Shown here one piece after another: positions 25,869-34,215 of a DNA stretch of 36,089 nucleotides. The translations under genes and the position numbers were made by a program. Location: positions 1-36,089 of the forward strand of contig CANQAM010000021.1 of the NCBI GenBank assembly GCA_947589325.1. Direction: 5' to 3'. Positions within the stretch are counted from its first letter, which is position 1; every line of letters begins with the position of its first letter. Origin of the DNA: an uncultured Bacteroidales bacterium. Its GTDB lineage: Bacteria; Bacteroidota; Bacteroidia; Bacteroidales; UBA11471. The notes beneath the pieces are model-generated. The model was given only the letters and a program-made list of their open reading frames with translations, searched no databases and had not been told where the DNA came from.

Positions 25869-27843
25869 CTTCTCGGAACAACTGCACGGCAGCCGGTTCG
25901 CAGGGCAGCCATACCGCCATATCGCCTTCGCCCCGATGCGCCCACGCATAGTAGGGAATCAACGTAAGCGGAACGTCTGAAACTTGCAGCTTTCCCTGTT
26001 CGTCGAAAGCGAGCTGCTGCGCTGCATCGGTGGAGAGCTGTACGATGCCATGCAGCTTGTCGGGGCAGAATTGTTCGGTGAATGCCGCACGGTTATTCAA
26101 AAGTACGTGCGGTATTTTGGCTTCGTTGTCGCACCACTCGGCACAATAAACAATCGGCCCGCGCTCCACTGCCGTGCGCCCTCTGTCGGCGGACACTTCA
26201 CGACGGGCGGTTACCAGCCGCGGCGACATATCGAATTTGAGCGTTACCGAATCGCCTTTTTCCCAAGCACGTTCAATACACAAATAGCCTTTTTGCAAAA
26301 CGCCCGACACCGGTTCGCCATCGACCTCGACGGTATAGCCCGATGTCCGAGCATCGGCATAACGATACAATTCGCTCGGGAGCACCCTGTTTTGCGCCCA
26401 TTCGGGTATACGCAGCTTCAAGACGAAGTGCTGTTTCCGGCGCGGATTCACGACAACGGAAACATCTCCGTTCCATACATAATTTCCGCGCTGCTCTATC
26501 TTTACGGATTTTCCGCCGACAGACACATCGGCCTTATTTGCCATATAGAGATTGACATACACGGTATCACCGCACACGGCATATACGTATCCGGGCAGCG
26601 AGGGGATAAAGCGGCATACATTGGAAGGACAGCAGGCACAACCGAACCACGGCTCCCGCTTATAACCGCCGTTCGATGCCAGCGGATTGGGATAAAAAAA
26701 GCGGGTTCCGTCGAGCGATATACCGGCTATCAGCGCATTGTAGAGCGTGCGCTCCAACACGTCGAAATACTTGGCATCGCCGTGCAGGAGGAACATGCGG
26801 TAATTCATAAATACGAAACCTATCGAGGCACACGTCTCGCAATAGGCGGAGAAATTCGGAAGTTCATAATTCCGACCGAAAGCCTCGCCGTGCGATGTGG
26901 CACCGATGCCGCCGGTAATGTAGAGCTTCCGCGATACGATATTCTCCCAAATGCGGTCGATAGCGTGTATATAGGCAGTATCGCCGGTAAGGGCTGCCAC
27001 ATCTGCCATTCCGGAATACATATATACGGCACGCACGGCATGTCCTACGGCTTCGGCCTGCTCGACGACGGGCTTGTGCGCCTGACTGTATTCGCCGCCG
27101 TGTGAAGTGCGCCCGCGCCGGTCAAGAAAAAATTTTGCCTGTTTCAAATATTTTTCATCACCGGTCGTCAAATAAAGTTTGGCAAGAGCCATTTCCGCAA
27201 TCTGATGTCCGGGTACGGCAAGTATCTGCCCCTCCTTATCCCCTATTTCCCGACACACGCAATCGGCATATCGTATGGCTATATCGAGAAATTTACGGCT
27301 TCCTGTAGCCTGATAATGAGCTATGGCACCCTCTACCATGTGTCCCAAGTTGTAAAGTTCATGGCTGCCGTCTTCCACCGCCGACCAGCGTCGTGCGCCG
27401 GCCCACGAATGCGGGTGCGTCGGATTCATGGTGCGTGCCGTATAGAGATAGCCGTCGGGCTCCTGAGCCCGCTCCACCAACGTGAGCACGCTATCGATAT
27501 AGGCAACGAGTTTTTTATCGGGATAGGTTTGAAGCGAATAGCTGGCTCCTTCGATGATTTTGTAAACGTCGGTATCGTCGAACGGGAATCCGCCGATTTC
27601 GTATGCAGTATCGGGGCGGGTGGCTTTCACAAAATTGTCGTAACGGCCGTTTTCCTCGCATTTGGCGAAAGCGAGCGGTATCGTCGCCGTGCGGTTCGCC
27701 GAAAGACGGTCGCCCCAAAAACTGTCGGAGACTTTCACCGCTGTAAAAGGTACAGGCGTAATCGGATAACCGTTGTGTATCTGCCGTTGTGCCGCCGCAT
27801 CGAGTGCCAGCAGCAGGATTGCCAAAAGAGTATAACGTTTCAT
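25852..27843 (-). CDS. Secreted GH127 family glycoside hydrolase (beta-L-arabinofuranosidase-like)
   Basis: A 663-residue exported enzyme; signal peptide about 1-19 (MKRYTLLAILLLAL...AAAQ). The GH127 (DUF1680) active site can be placed by comparison with Bifidobacterium HypBA1: Glu320 (acid/base, HGEAFG), Glu336 and Cys338 in CETC, and Cys404-Cys405 in CCPSN, where the first Cys is the nucleophile and the set binds zinc. The (alpha/alpha)6 barrel covers about 30-430, followed by beta domains to the end. The family removes beta-L-arabinofuranose from glycans such as pectin or hydroxyproline-linked arabinans, but some members act on other sugars. It stands alone, without SusC/D genes. The ATG at 27843 is chosen for the signal peptide. 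Confidence 0.93.
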   Translation of the reverse strand: MKRYTLLAILLLALDAAAQRQIHNGYPITPVPFTAVKVSDSFWGDRLSANRTATIPLAFAKCEENGRYDNFVKATRPDTAYEIGGFPFDDTDVYKIIEGASYSLQTYPDKKLVAYIDSVLTLVERAQEPDGYLYTARTMNPTHPHSWAGARRWSAVEDGSHELYNLGHMVEGAIAHYQATGSRKFLDIAIRYADCVCREIGDKEGQILAVPGHQIAEMALAKLYLTTGDEKYLKQAKFFLDRRGRTSHGGEYSQAHKPVVEQAEAVGHAVRAVYMYSGMADVAALTGDTAYIHAIDRIWENIVSRKLYITGGIGATSHGEAFGRNYELPNFSAYCETCASIGFVFMNYRMFLLHGDAKYFDVLERTLYNALIAGISLDGTRFFYPNPLASNGGYKREPWFGCACCPSNVCRFIPSLPGYVYAVCGDTVYVNLYMANKADVSVGGKSVKIEQRGNYVWNGDVSVVVNPRRKQHFVLKLRIPEWAQNRVLPSELYRYADARTSGYTVEVDGEPVSGVLQKGYLCIERAWEKGDSVTLKFDMSPRLVTARREVSADRGRTAVERGPIVYCAEWCDNEAKIPHVLLNNRAAFTEQFCPDKLHGIVQLSTDAAQQLAFDEQGKLQVSDVPLTLIPYYAWAHRGEGDMAVWLPCEPAAVQLFREEKTSR

Positions 27844-28067
27844 GGTAAAAAATTTCAATTTCTGCGTAAAAATAGTTTTTTCGCCCCGCAACACAAACTT
27901 TTTCGAAAAAAACATCGACTATCCTTTTATGTAATTTCATAAATTATTTATTTACAACAAATTACCAAAGGCGAATTATCGTCTTCGGGAAAAAAGAAAA
28001 ATATCTGTATAAAATGTATAATAATTTACCGGTATTCGCGTTTCTATAATATAACACGAAAAAACAA

Positions 28068-28226
28068 ATGCCTATGGAAAAAAACATTACTCCTTTTCTA
28101 CCCGATTCCGAAAAAAAATCGACCCTCTCCGGTCCGCGCAAAAGCACGTTGATGCTCCTGCGTCAAATCGCCCGAACATACGGCATCGACGCCGCTTCAA
28201 AAAATGCCAAATGGGTTTTGAATTGA
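28068..28226 (+). CDS. Small ORF, 52 codons, unknown function
   Basis: An open frame in the gap between the GH127 gene and rpe, starting ATG CCT ATG, so 52 or 50 residues. The product is basic and polar: an N-terminal MEKNITPFLPDSEKK, then GPRKSTLMLLRQIARTYG, which looks like a short amphipathic helix, ending in KWVLN. I have the impression that similar short 'PR.STL..LRQ.AR.Y' proteins occur in Bacteroidota, but cannot verify it. It does not overlap any gene, its codons are in keeping with the neighbours, and rpe has its own -7 element just downstream. No good promoter was found upstream. 27844-28067 otherwise holds nothing I recognise. Confidence 0.5.
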   Translation: MPMEKNITPFLPDSEKKSTLSGPRKSTLMLLRQIARTYGIDAASKNAKWVLN

Positions 28227-28264
28227 TTTTCGCGAAAAATCTTCTTTAATTCATACGTATCGTT

Positions 28265-28272
28265 TATCTTTG
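28265..28272 (+). promoter_or_regulatory. Candidate -7 element of rpe
   Basis: TATCTTTG, an exact TAnnTTTG, 26-33 nt before the rpe ATG at 28298. No clear TTTG lies 20 nt upstream. Confidence 0.5.
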
Positions 28273-28297
28273 TAGAAAAATACAAAGATTCCTCGTT

Positions 28298-28948
28298 ATG
28301 ACCCCGCTTATCGCCCCTTCGCTGCTGTCGGCAAACTTCGCCGACCTGCAATCGGAAATAGCCATGATAAACCGCAGTGAGGCTGACTGGCTGCACCTCG
28401 ACATCATGGACGGTGTTTTCGTGCCGAATATCTCGTTCGGATTTCCGGTCATCAAATCGCTGGCGCCGCTCTGCACGAAACCGATGGACGCACACCTGAT
28501 GGTGTGCCGGCCCGAAAAATTCATCGACCGCCTGCAAGCGCTCGGCATCTACATGATGAATGTACATTACGAAGCGTGCCCGCACCTGCACCGCACACTG
28601 GCACAAATAAAGGAAGCGGGCATGAAAGCCGGCATTACCCTGAATCCGCACACGCCCGTATCGCTGCTCGAAGATGTTGTGAACGACGCCGATATGGTAC
28701 TTATCATGTCGGTAAATCCGGGCTTCGGCGGACAGAAATTCATTCCGCATTCGCTCGAAAAAGTCGCCCGCCTCAAAGAGCTGATATTGAAGAAAAATTC
28801 TCATGCCCTTATCGAAATAGACGGCGGCATCAACGAAGAGACCGGCAAAGCCGCCATAGAGGCAGGGGCAGATATTTTGGTGGTAGGACACAGCGTTTTC
28901 ACCTCGCCGAATCCCGAAGAAACACTCTCCCGACTGAAACAGTTATAA
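28298..28948 (+). CDS. rpe: Ribulose-phosphate 3-epimerase
   Basis: Interconverts ribulose-5-phosphate and xylulose-5-phosphate in the pentose phosphate pathway. It has 216 residues, the normal length. TIM-barrel landmarks are present: APSLLSANFADL at the start, LHLDIMDGVFVPN with the metal ligands and catalytic Asp, DAHLMV, MSVNPGFGGQKF (phosphate loop), and EIDGGI with the second catalytic Asp. It is followed after 34 nt by the ComEC-like gene, and so is probably co-transcribed with it. Confidence 0.98.
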   Translation: MTPLIAPSLLSANFADLQSEIAMINRSEADWLHLDIMDGVFVPNISFGFPVIKSLAPLCTKPMDAHLMVCRPEKFIDRLQALGIYMMNVHYEACPHLHRTLAQIKEAGMKAGITLNPHTPVSLLEDVVNDADMVLIMSVNPGFGGQKFIPHSLEKVARLKELILKKNSHALIEIDGGINEETGKAAIEAGADILVVGHSVFTSPNPEETLSRLKQL

Positions 28949-28982
28949 TCCGGCAGCCGCCTCGACGGGACTGCTACAAATC

Positions 28983-31085
28983 ATGGAAAGAGCCGGACTA
29001 CTCGATAAAGCGCCGTTCATGCGCGTTGCCGTACCTTTTGCAACGGGCGTGGCGGCAGAAGAAATTTTCTCCGGATTTTTTCTGTTGCCGGCTTTTATCG
29101 TCGGCATCTTTTTTCTTGCTTTCCATTTTTATACGCTGCGGCGCATCGAGCTGCGTTACCGCTACCGGCATCTGTTTGCCGTAGCGGCGGGAGCGCTGCT
29201 GTTTGCCGCCGGTTGCGCCGTGCTGCGGACAAGCGGCACACCGGAGCCGGCACCTGAACAACTGCGCCGCTATGCGTATGTTATCGCCCGTGTCGATGAA
29301 GTCGATGATACGGCAGCGAAAAGCATCGGCATAAAATCGACCGTCACGGCTTTCGTCGATGAAAATCATCGTCAAACGACCGCAGCCCTGCCCGTCGTGC
29401 TGCGGCTCGAACGCGACAGTTCGGCTGCGTTGCCGGCACGGAACGACCTGCTTCTTTTCCGGCAACACCTCGCCCCCATCGCCAACAAGAAAAATCCGGA
29501 GGCTTTCGACTACGCATCGATGATGCGACACAAAGGCTTCACCTATACCCAATACCTGCCGGCAAAACAGTGGAAAATTGTCGGGCAAACAAGGGAAACG
29601 AATGTGAAAACGTATGCCCTGCACCTGCGCGACAAGTGCCTGCAACGTATCGACAGCGGCAGCTTTTCGCCGGAAACGCGCTCCATTCTGAAAGCCCTGC
29701 TGCTCGGCTGCACCGACAACCTGAGCGCGGAACAGCGGGCGGCATTTTCTACGGCAGGACTGTCGCACGTACTGGCGGTAAGCGGTCTGCACACGGGTGT
29801 CATCTGGGCGATTTTTGGACTTCTGTTCGCCCCGTTGGCATGGCTGCGCATGAAGCGGGTGCGGGCGGCGCTCATCCTGTTGTTTCTATGGGGATATGCT
29901 TTCCTTACGGGCTTGTCGCCCTCGACGGTGCGAGCCTGCGTCATGGCGACAATCATTCTTGCCGGTAACATTGCCGGTCGGAAGGCGATGCCCATGAACA
30001 GCCTGTTCGTCGCATTTTTCGTTATGTTGCTGTACAATCCGCACTACCTGTTCCAAGCGGCATTCCAACTCAGCTTTTTATCGGTGTTCACGATACTCCT
30101 CGTCTATCCGCCCCTCTATTCCTGTCTGTCGCCCAAGCGGGAAATACTCCGGTTTCTCTGGTCATGCGTCGCCGTGTCGGCTGCGGCGCAAGTCGGCACG
30201 CTGCCATTGGTGCTTTACTACTTCCACGAACTGCCGTTGCTGGGGCTGCTTACCAACCTTATCGTCGTGCCGCTGCTGCCCGTGCTGCTGGTCGTGGGAT
30301 TTTTGTGGCTCGCCCTATCGGCAGAGGGGGCGGCTCCTACCCTGCTCACCCGCTGCCTCGATGGCATGACCGGAGGCATGGAGCGGCTCACCCGCGAAAT
30401 TTCCGCTCTCGACTTTGTCTCGATACAACATATCTGGATAGAACCGCACGAAGTCGTTTTCCTGTTCGTCGTGCTGTTCGGCGGCATCGCATGGCTTCTG
30501 ACCCGCCGCACCCGTCTGCTTATAGGGCTGCTTGCATTCGTGCTGGCGTTTTTGGTATTCGACACAGCGGCGAGCCGTCCGCCCCTGCACAATGTATGGG
30601 CGGTATATCAGGAGAGCGGCTCGACGACGCTCAATTTCATCGACAACGGCGACAACCTGCTGCTGCGGCTCGACACCGTATCGACCGGAAATGCCGAACG
30701 CGAAGCGGAACGCTTTTGGTTGAAAAACGGCATCGACAACATTACCTATCTTTCTTTCGGCGACACGCTCGTGCACGGAAATCTGCGAGTAAAAGCGCCG
30801 TTCATCGAATTTCAAAACGACTGCATCATCGTGCTCGACGACACCCGATGGAAAGAGGCGACAACGCACGAACGGCTGCATGTCGATTATGCCATCGTGT
30901 GTCCGGGCTTCAAAGGAAAAATCGATGCCGTGCGGCAACTGTTCGACATCGGACAAGTGATTTTAGCCCACAGCCTGCCCTACTTCCAGCAAACCGCGCT
31001 GCAAGAGGAGTGCAAGCGGCTGCGCATACCCTGCCACCGCATACGCACCGACGGAGCACGGATAATCGTCCACACTAAAAATTAA
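28983..31085 (+). CDS. ComEC/Rec2-family membrane protein
   Basis: A 700-residue polytopic membrane protein. Residues 1-215 hold two or three membrane helices and the DUF4131-like extracytoplasmic region (about 90-190). The competence domain (about 225-505) has the family sequence SHVLAVSGLHTG and GLSPSTVRACVMA, with about eight helices. The C-terminal 150 residues correspond to the metallo-beta-lactamase-like part of ComEC, but lack the usual HxHxDH metal motif (FIDNGDNLLLRL is the visible remnant). ComEC forms the inner-membrane DNA channel in transformable bacteria; whether it does so here is unknown. The stop overlaps the convergent TonB receptor's stop by 11 nt. Confidence 0.9.
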   Translation: MERAGLLDKAPFMRVAVPFATGVAAEEIFSGFFLLPAFIVGIFFLAFHFYTLRRIELRYRYRHLFAVAAGALLFAAGCAVLRTSGTPEPAPEQLRRYAYVIARVDEVDDTAAKSIGIKSTVTAFVDENHRQTTAALPVVLRLERDSSAALPARNDLLLFRQHLAPIANKKNPEAFDYASMMRHKGFTYTQYLPAKQWKIVGQTRETNVKTYALHLRDKCLQRIDSGSFSPETRSILKALLLGCTDNLSAEQRAAFSTAGLSHVLAVSGLHTGVIWAIFGLLFAPLAWLRMKRVRAALILLFLWGYAFLTGLSPSTVRACVMATIILAGNIAGRKAMPMNSLFVAFFVMLLYNPHYLFQAAFQLSFLSVFTILLVYPPLYSCLSPKREILRFLWSCVAVSAAAQVGTLPLVLYYFHELPLLGLLTNLIVVPLLPVLLVVGFLWLALSAEGAAPTLLTRCLDGMTGGMERLTREISALDFVSIQHIWIEPHEVVFLFVVLFGGIAWLLTRRTRLLIGLLAFVLAFLVFDTAASRPPLHNVWAVYQESGSTTLNFIDNGDNLLLRLDTVSTGNAEREAERFWLKNGIDNITYLSFGDTLVHGNLRVKAPFIEFQNDCIIVLDDTRWKEATTHERLHVDYAIVCPGFKGKIDAVRQLFDIGQVILAHSLPYFQQTALQEECKRLRIPCHRIRTDGARIIVHTKN

Positions 31086-33489
31086 AGGAGAGCCGCAGGT
31101 TGAACTGACGCCCCGTGAGATAGTTGGGCACGGCGTTCTGGCTGTCGTAAATATCGGTTACCCAATAATAGGAATTGACGTTGGCGAAGTCGAGCAGATT
31201 GAAAACGTCGAGTCCTATCCATATACTGCGGAAAGCACGGAAAAAGGGTTTGTGCATGATACGGTCTTCGCCGCCCGCCAGACGTCTTGAAAAACCGATG
31301 TCGATACGGCGGTAGGGAGGCGTGCGGAAATAGCCGTCGGCACGACCTTTGTGCGGCGGCGCCATAGGCAGCCCGTCCGCCCAAATAGCTTTCAGAGAGA
31401 AACGAAATTTCGGAAAACGGGGTATGTAGTCCTGAAAGAAAAGCCCCACGCTGTACCGCTGTTCGGTGGGCAGCGGTACTTTCACGCCCCTTATCTTCTC
31501 TTTGGCGCTCATCAGCGAAAACGAAAGCCACGAATCGACACCCGGCACAAACTCTCCGAAAAGTTTTACATCGAGACCTGCCACATAACCTTCGGAATTG
31601 TTTTCGCCGCTGTACCACACGCGCACATTATCGACTTCGTACGAAATGAGGTGATCCAATTTCTTGTAATAGAGCTCGCCCGTGAGTTTGAACGGACGAT
31701 TCATCGCCGTGAACGTAAAGTCGCTGCCCAAAATCACGTGGATAGAACGCTGCGATTTGATATGATTGTTGAGCCGCACCACCCAATCGCCCTTGCGGTC
31801 TTGCACCGTATCGCGAAACTCCTTGTAGAAAGGCGCCTGATAATAAAGTCCCGTTGCAAAGCGGAATGTCAATCGGGGCTGAAACGCGGGATTGAATCCT
31901 ATCGAGATGCGGGGCGACACGATGCACTCACGGTTGAAATCCCAATACGAAAGTCTTACGCCGCCGACAAACCGGTAAATGCCCGATTCGCTTTCGAGGG
32001 TATAGGTTTCCTGCGCGTATGCCGAAAAGCGGTTGCTTTCGAGCCGTTGCAGCGAACGGAGGTTGCTGATGAGCGAAATTTCCTTACCGGTATGGGGAAG
32101 CGTGTAGCCCGAAGAGTCGCGCGACTCCCATTCCCGCATACGGTCTTGTATGCGTTCGTGCCGATAGTCGGCGCCGTAATTCAGCGTATGGCGCCCCATA
32201 CGGGTCTCGCCTTTCAGAGCAATCGCATAAACATCGGCATTCAGGCGGTCGCGTGCGTGTTCACGATAAGCGCCATACCCCAACGTTCCCGCAGATTCCT
32301 GCGTATCGACACCGTTAGCCATATCGAGCTCGTCGAGCCAATACTCTCCGGCAATATCATAAGATACGCGCTCGCGCGTGGCAAATGCCGATGCCAGTAG
32401 CGACAGCCGCGTAAAAGAAGAAGGCCGGTAATTGACGGTGAACGCCCCGAAATAGGTCTGAAACAAATCCTGCTCCTTGCCGTCGAAATAGACTTTGAAC
32501 TGCGCCGCCGACGACATATTGCCGTATCGGGTAGTACGGGTCTGCGGTATGAATTTGTAATTGTTCGAAGATATATTGCCCAAGAAAGCTATATCCCAGC
32601 GGGGATTGATGCGGTAGGTCAGATAGGTCTGGTAATCGAAAAAGAGCGGTTTGTATTCGCCTTCGGTATCGAGCGTGCTCAACAGCGAAGAGTTGGTTTT
32701 GAAGCGGAAGCCGTGCAGCTGCGAAAACTTTTTCGTGCGCTGCCCCACCGATGCGCTCGCGCCCAAGAAACTGCCCGACACCGAGCCTTCAAACGATTCC
32801 GGCTGCTTGTAGGTAATATCGAGCACCGACGACATCTTGTCGCCGTACTCCACCGGATAGCCGCCCGACGAAAAGCCTACCGACGCCACCATATCGGGAT
32901 TGATGAAGCTCAATCCTTCCTGCTGTCCCGAACGAATAAGCTGCGGACGGTATATTTCTATGCCATTGACATAGACGATGTTTTCGTCGTAATTGCCGCC
33001 CCGCACGGAGTATTGCGAACTCAATTCGTTGTTGGAGTGCACACCCGGCATCGTCGCCAGCAGCGCCTCGATGGAACCGCCGGAAGCATCGGGCATAAGC
33101 TGCCAGTCTTTCGGGTCGATTTTTTGCAGCGTGGACATTTGGCGGCGGTATTCCCGCACCTCGACCTCGTTCAACGAGCGGTCTTTACGGTAAAGGCGCA
33201 CCGTCAGCGACGTTTTGTCCTGCACGTCGCGCAACACGCGCCGCTCGGTGCGATAGCCTAAATAGGAAAAAGAGAGTACGACCGAATCGGTCTTTGCCAA
33301 ATGCAAGGTAAATGTGCCCTTCTTGTCGGTGAACGTACCGGCTGCCGCTGCGGGCGCCGACACGGTAACGAGATCCATCGGCACGCCGTCGGAGTCGATT
33401 ACCCTGCCCGTTACGACGACACGATGCTGCGCCTGCGCGGCAAGGCACAAAAAAGTCAAAAGAAAAAGTATGCAGTGTCGTAAAGACAT
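31075..33489 (-). CDS. TonB-dependent outer-membrane receptor with carboxypeptidase-like N-terminal domain
   Basis: An 804-residue outer-membrane receptor; signal peptide about 1-20 (MSLRHCILFLLTFLCLAAQAQ). Residues 25-100 are a carboxypeptidase-regulatory-like beta sandwich (VVVTGRVIDSDGVP, then FSYLGYRTE). A plug domain (about 120-230) includes MPGVHSNNELSSQYSVRGGNYDENIVYVNG. The rest is a 22-strand barrel ending in aromatic RLSFNF, the expected last-strand signal. It lacks a SusD partner, so it is not a standard polysaccharide-utilisation pair; the substrate could be a siderophore, cofactor, peptide or short glycan. It is transcribed alone, divergent from the nitroreductase operon. Confidence 0.93.
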   Translation of the reverse strand: MSLRHCILFLLTFLCLAAQAQHRVVVTGRVIDSDGVPMDLVTVSAPAAAAGTFTDKKGTFTLHLAKTDSVVLSFSYLGYRTERRVLRDVQDKTSLTVRLYRKDRSLNEVEVREYRRQMSTLQKIDPKDWQLMPDASGGSIEALLATMPGVHSNNELSSQYSVRGGNYDENIVYVNGIEIYRPQLIRSGQQEGLSFINPDMVASVGFSSGGYPVEYGDKMSSVLDITYKQPESFEGSVSGSFLGASASVGQRTKKFSQLHGFRFKTNSSLLSTLDTEGEYKPLFFDYQTYLTYRINPRWDIAFLGNISSNNYKFIPQTRTTRYGNMSSAAQFKVYFDGKEQDLFQTYFGAFTVNYRPSSFTRLSLLASAFATRERVSYDIAGEYWLDELDMANGVDTQESAGTLGYGAYREHARDRLNADVYAIALKGETRMGRHTLNYGADYRHERIQDRMREWESRDSSGYTLPHTGKEISLISNLRSLQRLESNRFSAYAQETYTLESESGIYRFVGGVRLSYWDFNRECIVSPRISIGFNPAFQPRLTFRFATGLYYQAPFYKEFRDTVQDRKGDWVVRLNNHIKSQRSIHVILGSDFTFTAMNRPFKLTGELYYKKLDHLISYEVDNVRVWYSGENNSEGYVAGLDVKLFGEFVPGVDSWLSFSLMSAKEKIRGVKVPLPTEQRYSVGLFFQDYIPRFPKFRFSLKAIWADGLPMAPPHKGRADGYFRTPPYRRIDIGFSRRLAGGEDRIMHKPFFRAFRSIWIGLDVFNLLDFANVNSYYWVTDIYDSQNAVPNYLTGRQFNLRLSFNF

Positions 33490-33645
33490 AGTATCGTCAA
33501 TGAACTTATATGTTTAACGGAATTTCGGGCGTTTCAGTATATCCGTCTGCAAAAAAAGCGCATCGGCTGGCCGTCGCCGCCGACAGAGCGCGCCCGATTT
33601 TCGCAAATATTTCCGGACGGCGGGAAAGTTTCGACATTTTATTGT

Positions 33646-33653
33646 TATTTTTG
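33646..33653 (+). promoter_or_regulatory. Candidate -7 element of the nitroreductase-maf operon
   Basis: TATTTTTG, matching TAnnTTTG, 35-42 nt before the ATG at 33688. No convincing -33 box. The 198-bp gap 33490-33687 otherwise holds no gene that I can see. Confidence 0.4.
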
Positions 33654-33687
33654 CGAAAACAATATCATAACCCCAAATGCAACCGAT

Positions 33688-34215
33688 ATGAAAGATTTTC
33701 ACGAATTGCTGAGAACACGGCGCAGTACGCGCAGATATACCGACAAAGAAATTTCGCCGGAAGATGTAAAGTGCATCATGGAAGCCGCCCTGATGGCTCC
33801 GTCGTCGAAACGTTCGCTTTCGTGGGAGTTCGTGCTGGTGGAAGATGCCGCCATGCTCGAACGGCTGTCGGTATGCAAAGAGCACGGCGCCAAACTCATA
33901 GCCGGCGCCAAACTCGCCGTCGTGGTGCTTGGCGACCCGACAAAAAGCGACGTGTGGATAGAAGATGCCTCCATCGCCGCCACGCTGATACAGCTCCAAG
34001 CCGAAGAGGCGGGGCTCGGAAGCTGCTGGGTGCAGATACGCAGCCGCTTCGACGAAAACGGCGAATCGGCAGAAGACAACGTGCGTGAATTGCTGAACAT
34101 TCCGCTGCCCATGCAGGTGCTCGCCATTATTGCCTTAGGACACAAAGGCGAAGAAAAAACACCTTTCGACCTCGAAAAAGCCGCGTGGGAAAAAGTGCAT
34201 ATCGGTCAATGGTAA
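33688..34215 (+). CDS. Nitroreductase family FMN-dependent oxidoreductase
   Basis: A 175-residue flavoprotein. The family start RRSTRRYTDKEIS (about 11-23) supplies FMN phosphate contacts, APSSKRSLSWEFV (about 37-49) is the next conserved block, and the C-terminal half has ASIAATLIQLQAEEAGLGSCW and IIALGHKGEE. The physiological substrate (quinone, nitro compound or thiazole-type ring) is unknown. It is the first gene of a plus-strand operon; its stop overlaps the next start by 7 nt. The length is at the short end of the family, as common in anaerobes. Confidence 0.92.
   Translation: MKDFHELLRTRRSTRRYTDKEISPEDVKCIMEAALMAPSSKRSLSWEFVLVEDAAMLERLSVCKEHGAKLIAGAKLAVVVLGDPTKSDVWIEDASIAATLIQLQAEEAGLGSCWVQIRSRFDENGESAEDNVRELLNIPLPMQVLAIIALGHKGEEKTPFDLEKAAWEKVHIGQW

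Noticed and set aside
25200-27843. ECF sigma factor and GH127 enzyme as a polysaccharide-utilisation locus
   Set aside because: The genes are convergent, with no SusC/SusD, no anti-sigma factor and no other carbohydrate-active gene.
28227-28297. Possible riboswitch or leader before rpe
   Set aside because: The promoter lies about 26 nt from the ATG, leaving no space for a structured leader.
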